Part shown: positions 43,005-50,584 of the stretch, piece after piece
Position numbering within the stretch: position 1 is the first letter of the stretch
How the letters are laid out: the number at the start of each line of letters is the position of its first letter
Assembly (NCBI GenBank): GCA_965116555.1
Contig: OZ220698.1
Span: forward strand, 434,001-498,000
Length of the DNA stretch: 64,000 nucleotides
Direction of reading: 5' to 3'
DNA from: DAOUJH01 sp965116555
Lineage (GTDB): Bacteria; Chloroflexota; Dehalococcoidia; Lucifugimonadales; QGNO01
The notes under the pieces: generated by a model
Told to the model about the DNA's origin: nothing
Seen by the model: only the letters and a program-made list of their open reading frames with translations
Databases searched by the model: none
Position numbers and translations under genes: made by a program

Positions 43005-43579
43005 ACTCGGAAGGCGTGCCGCCCTATGTATGGACAGCCGCCCAAAGGGTCTATGAGGTGCTTCTGAGGCAGGGGCGCGCTGAACCCGTTGCGCGACGCG
43101 ACGCCCAGAGGTGGATTGAGGGCAACTATGGCTATGAGGTAGTGTTGCCCGTGCCAGCAAAAGCCAAGTGCGAGGCGGAGACTCGCAGGAGTTACTCGGC
43201 GGCAGATGCGGCGAAGGACGCGACGGTGGCGGAGGAGGTAGATGCTTGGCTGCGGCAGGAAAGGATGCGCCAGCAGGCAGAGCGCGAGCGAGAGGAGGCA
43301 TATCCTTGGCTGCGGCAGGAAAGGATGCGTCAGCAGGCAGCACGCGAACGAGAGGAAACAGCAGACTGGCTAAGAGATAAGAGGGCACGCAAGCAACGGG
43401 AGCGCGAGGCAAGGGCCTATACAGAGCGTCTCCGAAAGCACGAGAAGGCCATGCGCGACCAACACAGGCGGGAAAGGCGGCGGGCACGCGCGGCCAAGTT
43501 AGGGAAACTGGCTCTAAAAGCAGCGATCTGGGCTGTGATAATCGCTGCGATAATCCTTGCACTAATGAAGGCTCAATAA
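43001..43579 (+). CDS. Tail-anchored charged coiled-coil protein
   Basis: A 192-residue protein. The first 60 residues look globular, followed by a highly charged Arg/Glu/Gln helix (about 75-165) with two 20-residue repeats (WLRQERMRQQ). A single C-terminal membrane helix (about 168-190, AAIWAVIIAAIILAL) makes it tail-anchored with the bulk in the cytoplasm. No family recognised. The GTG start overlaps the stop of the 34-residue ORF. The 60-bp DNA repeat lies at 43246-43365. Its coiled coil could interact with that of the S26-fusion protein (inference). Confidence 0.65.
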   Translation: MNSEGVPPYVWTAAQRVYEVLLRQGRAEPVARRDAQRWIEGNYGYEVVLPVPAKAKCEAETRRSYSAADAAKDATVAEEVDAWLRQERMRQQAEREREEAYPWLRQERMRQQAAREREETADWLRDKRARKQREREARAYTERLRKHEKAMRDQHRRERRRARAAKLGKLALKAAIWAVIIAAIILALMKAQ

Positions 43580-43620
43580 ACTCTACAGCCTGCCTATGAA
43601 TCTCTAGGTATATAATTCCC

Positions 43621-43818
43621 CTAAATAGTAACAGCTATGCCCCGCAGGTAGACACGGCAGCGCCCCTCACAGCGTAGGACGTTCCAGCCAGCCGTATCTG
43701 GATGCCGGTCCGAAAGTCTGGCGACTTCCCGCCAAGCCTTCTGCCGATCCTGAAACGTAACTTGCATAACGTGATCTAGGTAGACGTGATAGTGTCTGCG
43801 GCGTAGGCCCTTGGACAT
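43621..43818 (-). CDS. Small hypothetical basic protein
   Basis: A 65-residue ORF (MSKGLRRRHYHVYLDHVMQV...) rich in Arg and aromatic residues. Compact alpha/beta-looking pattern but no family recognised. Convergent with the coiled-coil gene. A longer reading from 43845 is in frame. Confidence 0.4.
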   Translation of the reverse strand: MSKGLRRRHYHVYLDHVMQVTFQDRQKAWREVARLSDRHPDTAGWNVLRCEGRCRVYLRGIAVTI

Positions 43819-43970
43819 GGCCCAATGGTAGCACACACTAGGCATAAGGCCGTCCTATAAAGTCAGCGACTTTAAAAGGCTAAAATATATATATATCGCG
43901 CGTGAAAGGCTTTTACCCTCGAATCAACTATCAGGGCCCTTGGAATCGTGCCTGTTTGTGCGCACGATAT

Positions 43971-44006
43971 GGACTATAGTGCATCATTATGAGTGCACTA
44001 TAGTCC
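43971..44006. repeat. 13-bp perfect hairpin
   Basis: GGACTATAGTGCA and TGCACTATAGTCC surround a 10-base loop. It is AT-rich and lacks a T-run, so it looks more like an operator or structural site than a terminator. Confidence 0.6.
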
Positions 44007-44045
44007 TATAATATGCACTGAACAGTCGCACACATTCACACTATG

Positions 44046-44062
44046 TGTACATAATATGTACA
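44046..44062. repeat. 17-bp palindrome
   Basis: TGTACAT-AAT-ATGTACA is a perfect inverted repeat with a 3-base centre, typical in shape of an operator for a small dimeric regulator. Confidence 0.5.
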
Positions 44063-44485
44063 TGAGAGGGACATGATTGGGACATGGCGTCTGCATAAAT
44101 CGCCGACGGTACACCAGATGGACGACGACCTGATCCGCTTAGTCTAGTTCCCTATATGCCTTTACCGAAACCCACTGGCGAAACGACCAAGTCCATAGCG
44201 GGCAAACGGCCCTTGTTTCCATGGTGCAGCCCTGCTCGTAAACCCAAAATACCCTTCTTGCGGGTAGGGTGGGTAGGGGAGGCGTCCGCCCCAACGTCAT
44301 GCTGTTAATTCACAGCGTCCGAACGGCAACTATGCCGGAGACAACGCCATACGGCTTCGATGTCCCGGCATTCGTCATACCGCAATAGATAGGAGGCTTG
44401 CGGCGACCATCAGAACGCCTCATGCGTTCACCCAGTGCCATCGTGAGATGGGGAGACTGACCGGTGCAGGGGCAGACCGAAGGTT

Positions 44486-44521
44486 ATCCTCTATGCCTCT
44501 CTACGGTGTAGAGGATATAAT
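44486..44521 (+). promoter_or_regulatory. Promoter with overlapping inverted repeat before CBASS locus 2
   Basis: TATAAT at 44516-44521 is a perfect -10 for the gene at 44550. ATCCTCTA (44486-44493) and TAGAGGAT (44509-44516) form an inverted repeat that spans the spacer and touches the -10, so a bound repressor could silence the CBASS genes. No good -35 is seen, which also fits regulation. Confidence 0.5.
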
Positions 44522-44549
44522 GGAAAGGTACAAAAGTAGGAGTTCTTAG

Positions 44550-45572
44550 ATGCAAAACACAGCTTCATATCTCAATGACGTTCATGCAGAATTGGCTCCA
44601 TCTGACGATACGCTGTCTACGGCTAGGAGTCGGAGGGATGAGGTTCTCGCAATAGCCAGAGACTATCCCGGAACCCTTAGGACCTATACGTCAGGTTCGA
44701 TTGCCCACAGAACGGCCAACCAAGACACCGATGCCGACTGTGGCGTGGTACTTGATCGACGATCCTATCCGAACTTGGGTCCAGATGGTGAAGGAGAGGC
44801 ACCGACCCAGATAGTCGAAGACTTCAGGGAGTTCTTGCGTGAGCGTCTGAAGGAAGACCACACAGAAATAAGGTTCAGGGTAACCAAGCGCGCCATCAAG
44901 GTGACATTCAACGAGCCACTGGATGATGGCACAGACCCGTCCGTGGACCTGATCGTTGCACTGACCCGCAAAGGCCAAGGTCTCTGGATACCCAACATCA
45001 AGGCTGGGGATTGGGACGCATCCGACCCTGAGTACCATACGAAGGTCTTGACGGACGACCCTGCCGAACTAAGGCGTGTGAGGGCGAAGATCATCCGACT
45101 TGCCAAGGGATGGAACACGCAATTTGCAGAGCCTGGCCTTTGTAGCTTCAACATTGAGGCCTTGGCCTTGAGTTGCATTGGAGAGGAACACGGCGTGCCC
45201 GATGGCTTGGCCGAACTCTTTCGATTTGCGGCAAGCGACCTGAAGAAGCACTTGACTCCCGACCCCGCCGGAGTCTCCAAGTCCATAAAGCTGCTATTGG
45301 AACGTGAAACCGTCGTTGGTCGTCTAAAGCGAGCCGCCAAGCATATGACGGAGGCGCTGGAGAATGACAACGACAAGACAAAGGTACAAGAGGCGATGGC
45401 GGGCCTTTATTGGAAGTATGTTGATCCACCAGAGGGGAGCAGTTCCAAGGTGGCAATCGCATCTGCACTCCGCAGTGGAAGCCCAACACTTGGGGTTTCA
45501 GGGGGAGCACTGAGTATCGGCAGCGGCTCTAGCCTGAAATCCACCAGATCGTACGGAAGTGAGCGCGCGTAG
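44550..45572 (+). CDS. CBASS CD-NTase, locus 2
   Basis: A 340-residue CD-NTase-type nucleotidyltransferase: GS at 49-50 in TYTSGSIAHRT, Asp61/Asp63 in DTDADCGVVLD, and a third acid at Asp133 in PSVDLIVAL. It is unlike the enzyme of locus 1 in length and sequence. A Gly/Ser-rich tail ends in a flexible C-terminus, which in type II CBASS is where the enzyme becomes conjugated or primed by the E2-like partner (family knowledge). Its stop overlaps the E2-like gene by 14 bases. Confidence 0.87.
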   Translation: MQNTASYLNDVHAELAPSDDTLSTARSRRDEVLAIARDYPGTLRTYTSGSIAHRTANQDTDADCGVVLDRRSYPNLGPDGEGEAPTQIVEDFREFLRERLKEDHTEIRFRVTKRAIKVTFNEPLDDGTDPSVDLIVALTRKGQGLWIPNIKAGDWDASDPEYHTKVLTDDPAELRRVRAKIIRLAKGWNTQFAEPGLCSFNIEALALSCIGEEHGVPDGLAELFRFAASDLKKHLTPDPAGVSKSIKLLLERETVVGRLKRAAKHMTEALENDNDKTKVQEAMAGLYWKYVDPPEGSSSKVAIASALRSGSPTLGVSGGALSIGSGSSLKSTRSYGSERA

Positions 45573-46011
45573 GAAGTTCACTGGGCCACCCAACCGCTAC
45601 AAGGGGCCGTGGTACGGTCTGCCAATGGTGCGACTCACCTTCGAGCGGGGTGTTAAGGCTCAGTTTCCCAATCTGCGAGGTGGGAGGACCAATGGAGGCT
45701 ACCGATACAGCGCTTCTTTGACAGTACCTCACTACGAGACCAGGAAGGTCCAGATTCGGTTCGCTGGCATGTCTCACATCCCCTCTGTTTTTGTCGACGG
45801 TCCGCAAGAGTCACCGCACCGTTACGAAGACGATAGTCTTTGCATGTGGTATCCTCAAGATCCTATCGAACGCAAGTGGGTCTTTGGCGACGGTCTGCTA
45901 ATTCTGCTGGGATTGATCATTGCTCATCTGTTCAGGGAAGCTTGGTGGCGAGAGACAGGGGAGTGGCTTGGCGAGGAAGTCCCGCACGGACCGCAGCCCA
46001 AGGAGCGATGA
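45559..46011 (+). CDS. E2-like conjugating enzyme of short type II CBASS
   Basis: The 150-residue protein has the features of the bacterial E2-only proteins that accompany CD-NTases. HRYEDDSLCMWYP (about 87-99) carries the likely catalytic Cys95, and a C-terminal segment reads LFREAWWRETGEWLGEEVPHG. E2-like proteins form a thioester with the CD-NTase C-terminus and prime it. No E1 or JAB deconjugase gene is next to it, which is the short form of type II CBASS. A GTG start inside the end of the CD-NTase gene makes the two strictly coupled. Confidence 0.8.
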   Translation: MSARRKFTGPPNRYKGPWYGLPMVRLTFERGVKAQFPNLRGGRTNGGYRYSASLTVPHYETRKVQIRFAGMSHIPSVFVDGPQESPHRYEDDSLCMWYPQDPIERKWVFGDGLLILLGLIIAHLFREAWWRETGEWLGEEVPHGPQPKER

Positions 46012-46014
46012 AGC

Positions 46015-46587
46015 GTGACTGAAGGACAGCAACTTAACCTGCCTTGGCCTGTCGTCGGATCAGCTATTGTTGCCGCTGGCTCGATTTTCCTAGCTGTTTT
46101 CACCAACTGGTGGAACGGTGAACGTGAGCGGTTGACCCGTAGTCGGAAGGTCTTTTCAAGGGCATACGCGGCAATCCAAGAGTACAAGGAATTTCCATAT
46201 GTGATTAGACGGCGCAGAACGAATGCGCCTGAAGAGGAACGAGTACGTATCTCCTCCGAATTAGGTAGGGTTCAGGCCGATCTAGCGTTTTATTCGGCCT
46301 GGCTAAGGACTGAGTCCCCTCATGTTCACCGGAGCTTCGCTGAACTTCTTGAACAGGTGCGCCATGTCGCAGGCACAGCAATGCACGCTGCCTGGTTGGA
46401 GCCTCCCCCTGAAGACGATTCACAGATGAACATGCCTGACATGGGTCTGTCTGCACTCGTCCCTTACGAATCTATCTATCTAGAGGAGGTGGCTGACCAC
46501 CTCTCTTTTTGGCCTCGCTGGCTTCGTAGGCTATTTCGGCGTAGACTGACGAAGTGCTTGCCAACAAAGGACGAGGTTCATAACTAG
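46015..46587 (+). CDS. Membrane protein, probable effector of CBASS locus 2
   Basis: A 190-residue protein with one N-terminal membrane helix (about 11-30, WPVVGSAIVAAGSIFLAVF) and a cytoplasmic helical domain rich in Arg/Glu. An AAGGAG ribosome binding site precedes the GTG start, three bases after the E2-like gene. CBASS operons normally encode an effector, and a membrane-spanning one is common; this is the only candidate here. I do not recognise the cytoplasmic domain, so it may be a new effector type. Confidence 0.6.
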   Translation: MTEGQQLNLPWPVVGSAIVAAGSIFLAVFTNWWNGERERLTRSRKVFSRAYAAIQEYKEFPYVIRRRRTNAPEEERVRISSELGRVQADLAFYSAWLRTESPHVHRSFAELLEQVRHVAGTAMHAAWLEPPPEDDSQMNMPDMGLSALVPYESIYLEEVADHLSFWPRWLRRLFRRRLTKCLPTKDEVHN

Positions 46588-46753
46588 CCACACTAGGCAT
46601 CCTGGAGGTCGCCGGTGCACACAACTGGGCGCTACGAGAAAAGGACGAGGGCAAGGTGCTTCCCGGCCTACTCTCGCAACAGTATTACGCAGGGTAGTGA
46701 TTCTCCAAAGATAATGTCACTCAACGTGATGTTATTCTCCTCATTGGGTCTGT

Positions 46754-46769
46754 GTGCCTGAGCAGGCAC
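46754..46769. promoter_or_regulatory. Right-end palindrome matching the left one
   Basis: GTGCCTG-AG-CAGGCAC repeats both arms of the left-end palindrome (19661-19680) and is followed by TCAA-N5-TGTTGAC, as on the left. The shared module spans about 48 bases. Confidence 0.6.
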
Positions 46770-46785
46770 GGTTCTCAAACAGGTG

Positions 46786-46814
46786 TTGACTCTAGTTGTC
46801 TCATGGTGTATACC
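46786..46814 (+). promoter_or_regulatory. Outward-facing island promoter for the rebuilt crotonase operon
   Basis: TTGACT (46786-46791) and TATACC (46809-46814) are exactly 17 bases apart and read out of the island into the crotonase operon, with about 160 bases of leader. Similar TTGACT/TATA promoters serve crotonases 1 and 4. Confidence 0.6.
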
Positions 46815-46983
46815 GCTCTTGAGAAGGTGCTCTGTGGGGAAGATTGTGTCCTTGTGGAGGTCAACAAGAGCTCGAACCGACGCCCCAGGGTGGATGATAT
46901 CCATCTGCATATCAACGGGTGGCTCATTACAGCGGTCAGGTGTCGGGAACGCAACCAGGCCGCATACATAGGAGGCACATGGG

Positions 46984-47973
46984 ATGAGTAACGACGCTGG
47001 TGAGTCTGTGCCTAACTCAGGGGTAGCCAATAGTGGGGCCAAAGCCCCCAAAACGGCGATTTCAGGCACAAAAACCATTTATGAAAAGAAAGACGGTATT
47101 GCCTATCTCACCATCAACAACCCGGAGAAAGCCAACGTGATGGACGACGACGTCATTGGAGAGATGGGAGAGGAGTACCGGGACTTCTGGGAAGACCGTG
47201 ATATGCGTGTCATGATCATCACCGGCATTGGCAACCGTCACTTTTCCGCCGGGCACAACATACAGCCTCCTCCTCCGGGCATGACCCATGACGATGTACG
47301 GCATGACAGGATCGACCAGTTCATCTGGCCCCCTTCTGCCTCTATAAACGGCAGAATGCCCTCGGTGGACCTACGCAGCGGGCACGATTTTCCGCAGATA
47401 TGGAAACCCGTCATTGCCGCGGTCAACGGTTGGGCTGCGGGCGCAGGTCTCTATACTCTTCTCACCACTACGGATATACGCATCGGCAGCCGGGAGCACG
47501 CCCGCTTCTACTTCGCTCTTCTATCCAATAGAGGCGGCATCGGCAGCGGGCCGACCGCGGCCCGGCTCATAAGGCAAGTCCCTTACGTCCACGCCATGAA
47601 GATGCTCCTTACGGATGAGCCGATAAACGCAGACGAGGCGGTACGCATGAATCTGATCAACGAAGCCGTGCCTCATGATCAGTTGATGTCTCGCTGTGAA
47701 GAGCTTGCCCGCCGCATCTGTGATATGCCCCCCATAGCGGTTCGTTTCCTCAAGGAGTTCCTCATCAGGGGCGTCGACATGACTACCGACCAAGCCTGGC
47801 ACCTGCAATGGGTGTTCAACCACCTGGTGGGCCAGCACTCCAGCGACAGCGACGATGCAACGGAAGCGTTCTTGGAAAAGCGCCAACGCTCGGTGACCGG
47901 CGAGGTGCGTGGCAGCACGTCTGGCCGCAACCGTGACGAGCGGGGATACCTTACTTACGATAGATACGGCTGA
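46984..47973 (+). CDS. Crotonase-family protein rebuilt with an island-encoded N-terminus, copy 2
   Basis: A 329-residue crotonase-family protein. Residues 1-30 (MSNDAGESVPNSGVANSGAK...) come from the island; from TIYEKKDGIAYLTINNPEKAN onward it is the host gene, aligned with copies 1 and 4. The join is at the 27-bp repeat (47074-47100), in frame. The extension is rich in Gly, Ser and Ala and is probably disordered. An AGGAGG ribosome binding site inside the island sets the ATG. Active-site segments as in copy 1 (HFSAGHNIQPP, AAVNGWAAGAG, LLSNRGGIGSGP). First gene of a five-gene acyl-CoA operon to 52306. Confidence 0.88.
   Translation: MSNDAGESVPNSGVANSGAKAPKTAISGTKTIYEKKDGIAYLTINNPEKANVMDDDVIGEMGEEYRDFWEDRDMRVMIITGIGNRHFSAGHNIQPPPPGMTHDDVRHDRIDQFIWPPSASINGRMPSVDLRSGHDFPQIWKPVIAAVNGWAAGAGLYTLLTTTDIRIGSREHARFYFALLSNRGGIGSGPTAARLIRQVPYVHAMKMLLTDEPINADEAVRMNLINEAVPHDQLMSRCEELARRICDMPPIAVRFLKEFLIRGVDMTTDQAWHLQWVFNHLVGQHSSDSDDATEAFLEKRQRSVTGEVRGSTSGRNRDERGYLTYDRYG
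47074..47100 (+). repeat. attR: right copy of the attachment repeat
   Basis: Twenty-seven bases identical to 19614-19640 except for T instead of C at 47097. Lies within codons 31-39 of the rebuilt crotonase. Sequence to its right continues the host gene. Confidence 0.85.
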
Positions 47974-47997
47974 AGATAACCTTATCAGGAGCACATC

Positions 47998-49341
47998 ATG
48001 GACGGTCCGCTCTCCGGCTTACGCGTCATAGACTCCACAACGGTCTTGGCCATGCCCACTGCCATGTACATCATGGGCGACATGGGCGCCGAGGTAATCA
48101 AGGTTGAGACCCACACCAGGGGAAGAGGCAGCGGCCAGGTCACCTACGCCGACAACGTTGCTCCCAAAGAGCAGCACTGGAACCGCGATGGCAGCTTCCA
48201 CGCTCTGCACAGAAGCAAACGCGGCATTACGTTGAACTACAAAGTCCCGGAGGCGGTGGAAGCCTTCAAAGACCTTGTCAGAGTCAGTGACGTCTTGGCG
48301 GAGAACAACCGCCCGGGCACCATGGAGCGCCTGGGCTTGGGATATGAAGAACTAAAGAAGATCAAGCCGGATCTCATCTACTTCTCTTTCAGCGGCTTTG
48401 GCTACACCGGCCCCTGGCGAAACTACCAGGGTATCGGCAGAATGTTCGAACTGACCAGCGGGGTGAGCCAGTTTACCGGCTATCCGGATGAAGGCCCCCG
48501 CCGTGTCGGCTCGGCGTGGTTCGACCCGCCCAACGGGTGGATGGCCGTGTTCTCCATCCTTGCTGCCATTCACCACCGAAACAGCACGGGCGAAGGCCAG
48601 TGGATTGACCACTCCATGTACCAGATGGGCGTGTCCACAGTCGGCGATGCTCTGCTGGACTACATCGCCAACGGCCGCAACGGCCACCTCATGGGCAATC
48701 GCCACACCTCCAAAGCGCCTCATGGAGCGTACCGCTGCAAAGGTGATGACAACTGGATAGCCATTTCCGCAGACACGGATGCCCACTGGGACGCTCTCAA
48801 GGAAGTGATGGGCAACCCCTCTTGGGCGGAGGACGATGAGTTCTCAGATGCACTGTCACGCTGGCACAACCAGGATGAGCTGGACAATCATCTCAATGAG
48901 TGGACCAAAGATTACGACCATATAGAGCTGATGGACGCACTGGTAGAGGCCGGAGTGCCGGCGGGAGCCGTGCTCAATCCGAAAGAGGTCATGACCGACC
49001 CCGCCATGAAGGAAAGCGATATCTTTGAAAAAGTGGAGTTCCCTTCCCACACCGATATGGGGACTCGCATGTTCCTCGGGCGGCCCTGGCGCATGTCGGA
49101 CACCACTAGCTATATACGCCGTCCCGGTCCCGACCTTGGCGGTGACAATGAATACGTCCTTGGAGACCTTTTGGGCCGCGAAGAACCGGAGATCGCACGG
49201 TTCTACGAGCTCGGCGCCTTGGGCAAGGAGCCGGAGCCCATGGATAAGCCCGGTGCGGTCCATGACTTGGACGGCGAGGTGGAGGACGGCTCTCTGAGAG
49301 GCTACGACACCGACTACAAACACGTTCTGGGAATAGCTTGA
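47998..49341 (+). CDS. CaiB/BaiF CoA-transferase, Asp-containing subunit (second pair)
   Basis: A 447-residue class III CoA-transferase, close to the one at 4914 (VIDSTTVLAMPTAMYIMGDMG; GEGQWIDHSM). The catalytic position holds Asp176 in AWFDPPNGW. It lies 24 bases after the crotonase and overlaps the next subunit by one base. The pair resembles that at 4914-7474, so the two operons arose by duplication. Confidence 0.9.
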   Translation: MDGPLSGLRVIDSTTVLAMPTAMYIMGDMGAEVIKVETHTRGRGSGQVTYADNVAPKEQHWNRDGSFHALHRSKRGITLNYKVPEAVEAFKDLVRVSDVLAENNRPGTMERLGLGYEELKKIKPDLIYFSFSGFGYTGPWRNYQGIGRMFELTSGVSQFTGYPDEGPRRVGSAWFDPPNGWMAVFSILAAIHHRNSTGEGQWIDHSMYQMGVSTVGDALLDYIANGRNGHLMGNRHTSKAPHGAYRCKGDDNWIAISADTDAHWDALKEVMGNPSWAEDDEFSDALSRWHNQDELDNHLNEWTKDYDHIELMDALVEAGVPAGAVLNPKEVMTDPAMKESDIFEKVEFPSHTDMGTRMFLGRPWRMSDTTSYIRRPGPDLGGDNEYVLGDLLGREEPEIARFYELGALGKEPEPMDKPGAVHDLDGEVEDGSLRGYDTDYKHVLGIA

Positions 49342-50564
49342 TGGCCAGCACCGCTTTACAAGGGTTCCGCGTCATAGAGTTGAGCGGCGGCATCGCAGGC
49401 CCGTTTGCCACCAAGCTGTTCGCCGACTACGGAGCCGACGTAATCAAGCTGGAGCCGTCGCAGGGAGACGAGGCGCGTACTCTGCCGCCCTTCTTCCACG
49501 ACGAGCCTCATCCGGAGAAGAGCCTTGCTTTCCTCTACCTGAACACCAACAAACGCAGTGTCACCCTCAACATTGAAACGGCGCACGGCAGGCGGATATT
49601 CAGAGACCTAGTTGCAAGCGCCGACGCACTCATAGAGAGCCATCCCCCGGGTTACCTGGACAGCCTTGGCTTGGGTTGCGACGAGCTTTCACAGCTCAAT
49701 CCCAACCTGGTGACCACCTCCCTCACGCCGTACGGCCAAAGCGGCGCCTACAGAGACTATCCGGGCAATGATCTCATCTACGAGGCTATGGGCGGCATTA
49801 TGTACACTAGCGGCGCTTACGCCAGGGAGCCGTTGAAGCATGGGCATCCCCAGAGCCTCTACATCGGCGGCATCACAGCGGCCTACGCCACCTCCGCGGC
49901 GTTGTTCGCCAGGTCATTGCTGGGCAAAGGGCAGCACGTCGACCTCTCCCTGAGAGAGGTGGTCGCGGCCCATCATCACAGCACGCCTACCCGCTACAGC
50001 TTTGCCGGATCCATAGAGAGGCGCGCTCCCAAGGTTGACGCCGGATCACCCAAGGGAGGCGCTCATTTCGAAGGGATAGTGCCGGTGAAGGACGGCTACG
50101 TTGGCGCAACCTTCCAACGCGGCATCCAGCGCGGCACGTATTCAGACTACGTCAAGATGCTTGGCCGTCCTGACGTTGACGACCCGGATTTCCCGCCCAT
50201 CATGTTCCCTGCTCGCATACCGGAGGACAAGGACGAGATACTTCTCTCCATCCTCAAGGACTGGGGCAAGTTCGAATACTTCAACAAGGCCGCCTCCGAG
50301 AGTTGGGTAGCCGCCGTTGTGCAGACCTCTCAGGACTTGGTGGAAGGAGAGCACCTCAACGCGCGAGGGTTCTTCACTGAGATGGAGCACCCCGTGGTCG
50401 GCAAGATCAAGATGCCCGGGGAGATATCCCGTCTCACCGGAAGCCCCTGGAGTCTGCGTCGTCATACGCCTCTCTTGGGGCAACACAACAAGGAGATCTA
50501 TTGTGGCGAGCTTGGATTTAGTGAAGAAGAGCTCATCCAGCTAAAGCGCCAGAGCGTGATCTAA
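49341..50564 (+). CDS. CaiB/BaiF CoA-transferase, subunit lacking the catalytic Asp (second pair)
   Basis: A 407-residue paralogue of the gene at 6251. The aligned catalytic position again holds Leu (QSLYIGG before GKGQHVDLSL), the same change as in its homologue, which suggests a conserved non-catalytic role and not decay. ATG at 49341 overlaps the previous stop. A good GGAGG site precedes the next crotonase, 20 bases on. Confidence 0.88.
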   Translation: MASTALQGFRVIELSGGIAGPFATKLFADYGADVIKLEPSQGDEARTLPPFFHDEPHPEKSLAFLYLNTNKRSVTLNIETAHGRRIFRDLVASADALIESHPPGYLDSLGLGCDELSQLNPNLVTTSLTPYGQSGAYRDYPGNDLIYEAMGGIMYTSGAYAREPLKHGHPQSLYIGGITAAYATSAALFARSLLGKGQHVDLSLREVVAAHHHSTPTRYSFAGSIERRAPKVDAGSPKGGAHFEGIVPVKDGYVGATFQRGIQRGTYSDYVKMLGRPDVDDPDFPPIMFPARIPEDKDEILLSILKDWGKFEYFNKAASESWVAAVVQTSQDLVEGEHLNARGFFTEMEHPVVGKIKMPGEISRLTGSPWSLRRHTPLLGQHNKEIYCGELGFSEEELIQLKRQSVI

Positions 50565-50584
50565 ACAAACAGGAGGAGAATCCC

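Larger units (their letters stand above)
43819..44549. other. Palindrome-rich non-coding region
   Basis: About 730 bases with no ORF I can support. It contains TAAAGTC-AGC-GACTTTA near 43858, an AT tract at about 43880-43899, a half-site like the end palindromes (AATCGTGCCTGT at 43945), a 13-bp hairpin at 43971-44006, the palindrome at 44046-44062, two GGGACATG direct repeats just after it, and the promoter-like segment before 44550. It may hold an origin-like or regulatory region. Confidence 0.5.
46588..46983. other. Right-end leader of the island
   Basis: About 400 bases between the CBASS membrane protein and the rebuilt crotonase start. It holds the palindrome (46754-46769), the outward promoter (46786-46814) and the AGGAGG ribosome binding site before 46984. 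An ORF from 46752 or 46803 overlaps but would begin before the expected transcript start, so I leave it out. Confidence 0.55.
19614..47100. mobile_element. Integrated defence island in a crotonase gene, 27.5 kb
   Basis: The element is bounded by the 27-bp direct repeats, has a P4-type integrase and an AlpA-like gene at its left end, and carries mostly defence and DNA-metabolism genes. The flanks are acyl-CoA genes that join into one crotonase gene if the element is removed. No relaxase, conjugation, capsid, portal or terminase gene is visible, so it is not a self-transmissible ICE or complete prophage by what can be read; a satellite-like or mobilisable integrative element is possible. Composition looks mosaic: much of 21.6-36.5 kb appears more AT-rich than the flanks, while the imuB-dnaE2 block looks host-like. 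Confidence 0.85.

Noticed and set aside
43819..44549. CRISPR array or retron RNA
   Set aside because: The repeats are unrelated palindromes with no regular spacer pattern, and no Cas or reverse transcriptase gene is present.
46752..46991. 79-codon plus-strand ORF before the rebuilt crotonase
   Set aside because: Its possible starts lie at or before the outward promoter, so it would not be translated from that transcript, and no family is seen.
46668..47078. 136-codon minus-strand ORF across the right island end
   Set aside because: It crosses the att junction and has no recognisable family; the plus-strand crotonase start with AGGAGG is better supported.
19614..47100. Complete prophage or conjugative element
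   Set aside because: No capsid, portal, terminase, tail, relaxase or type IV secretion gene is visible among the cargo.
19614..47100. tRNA gene as integration target
   Set aside because: No tRNA-like sequence at either end; the direct repeat lies in crotonase codons.
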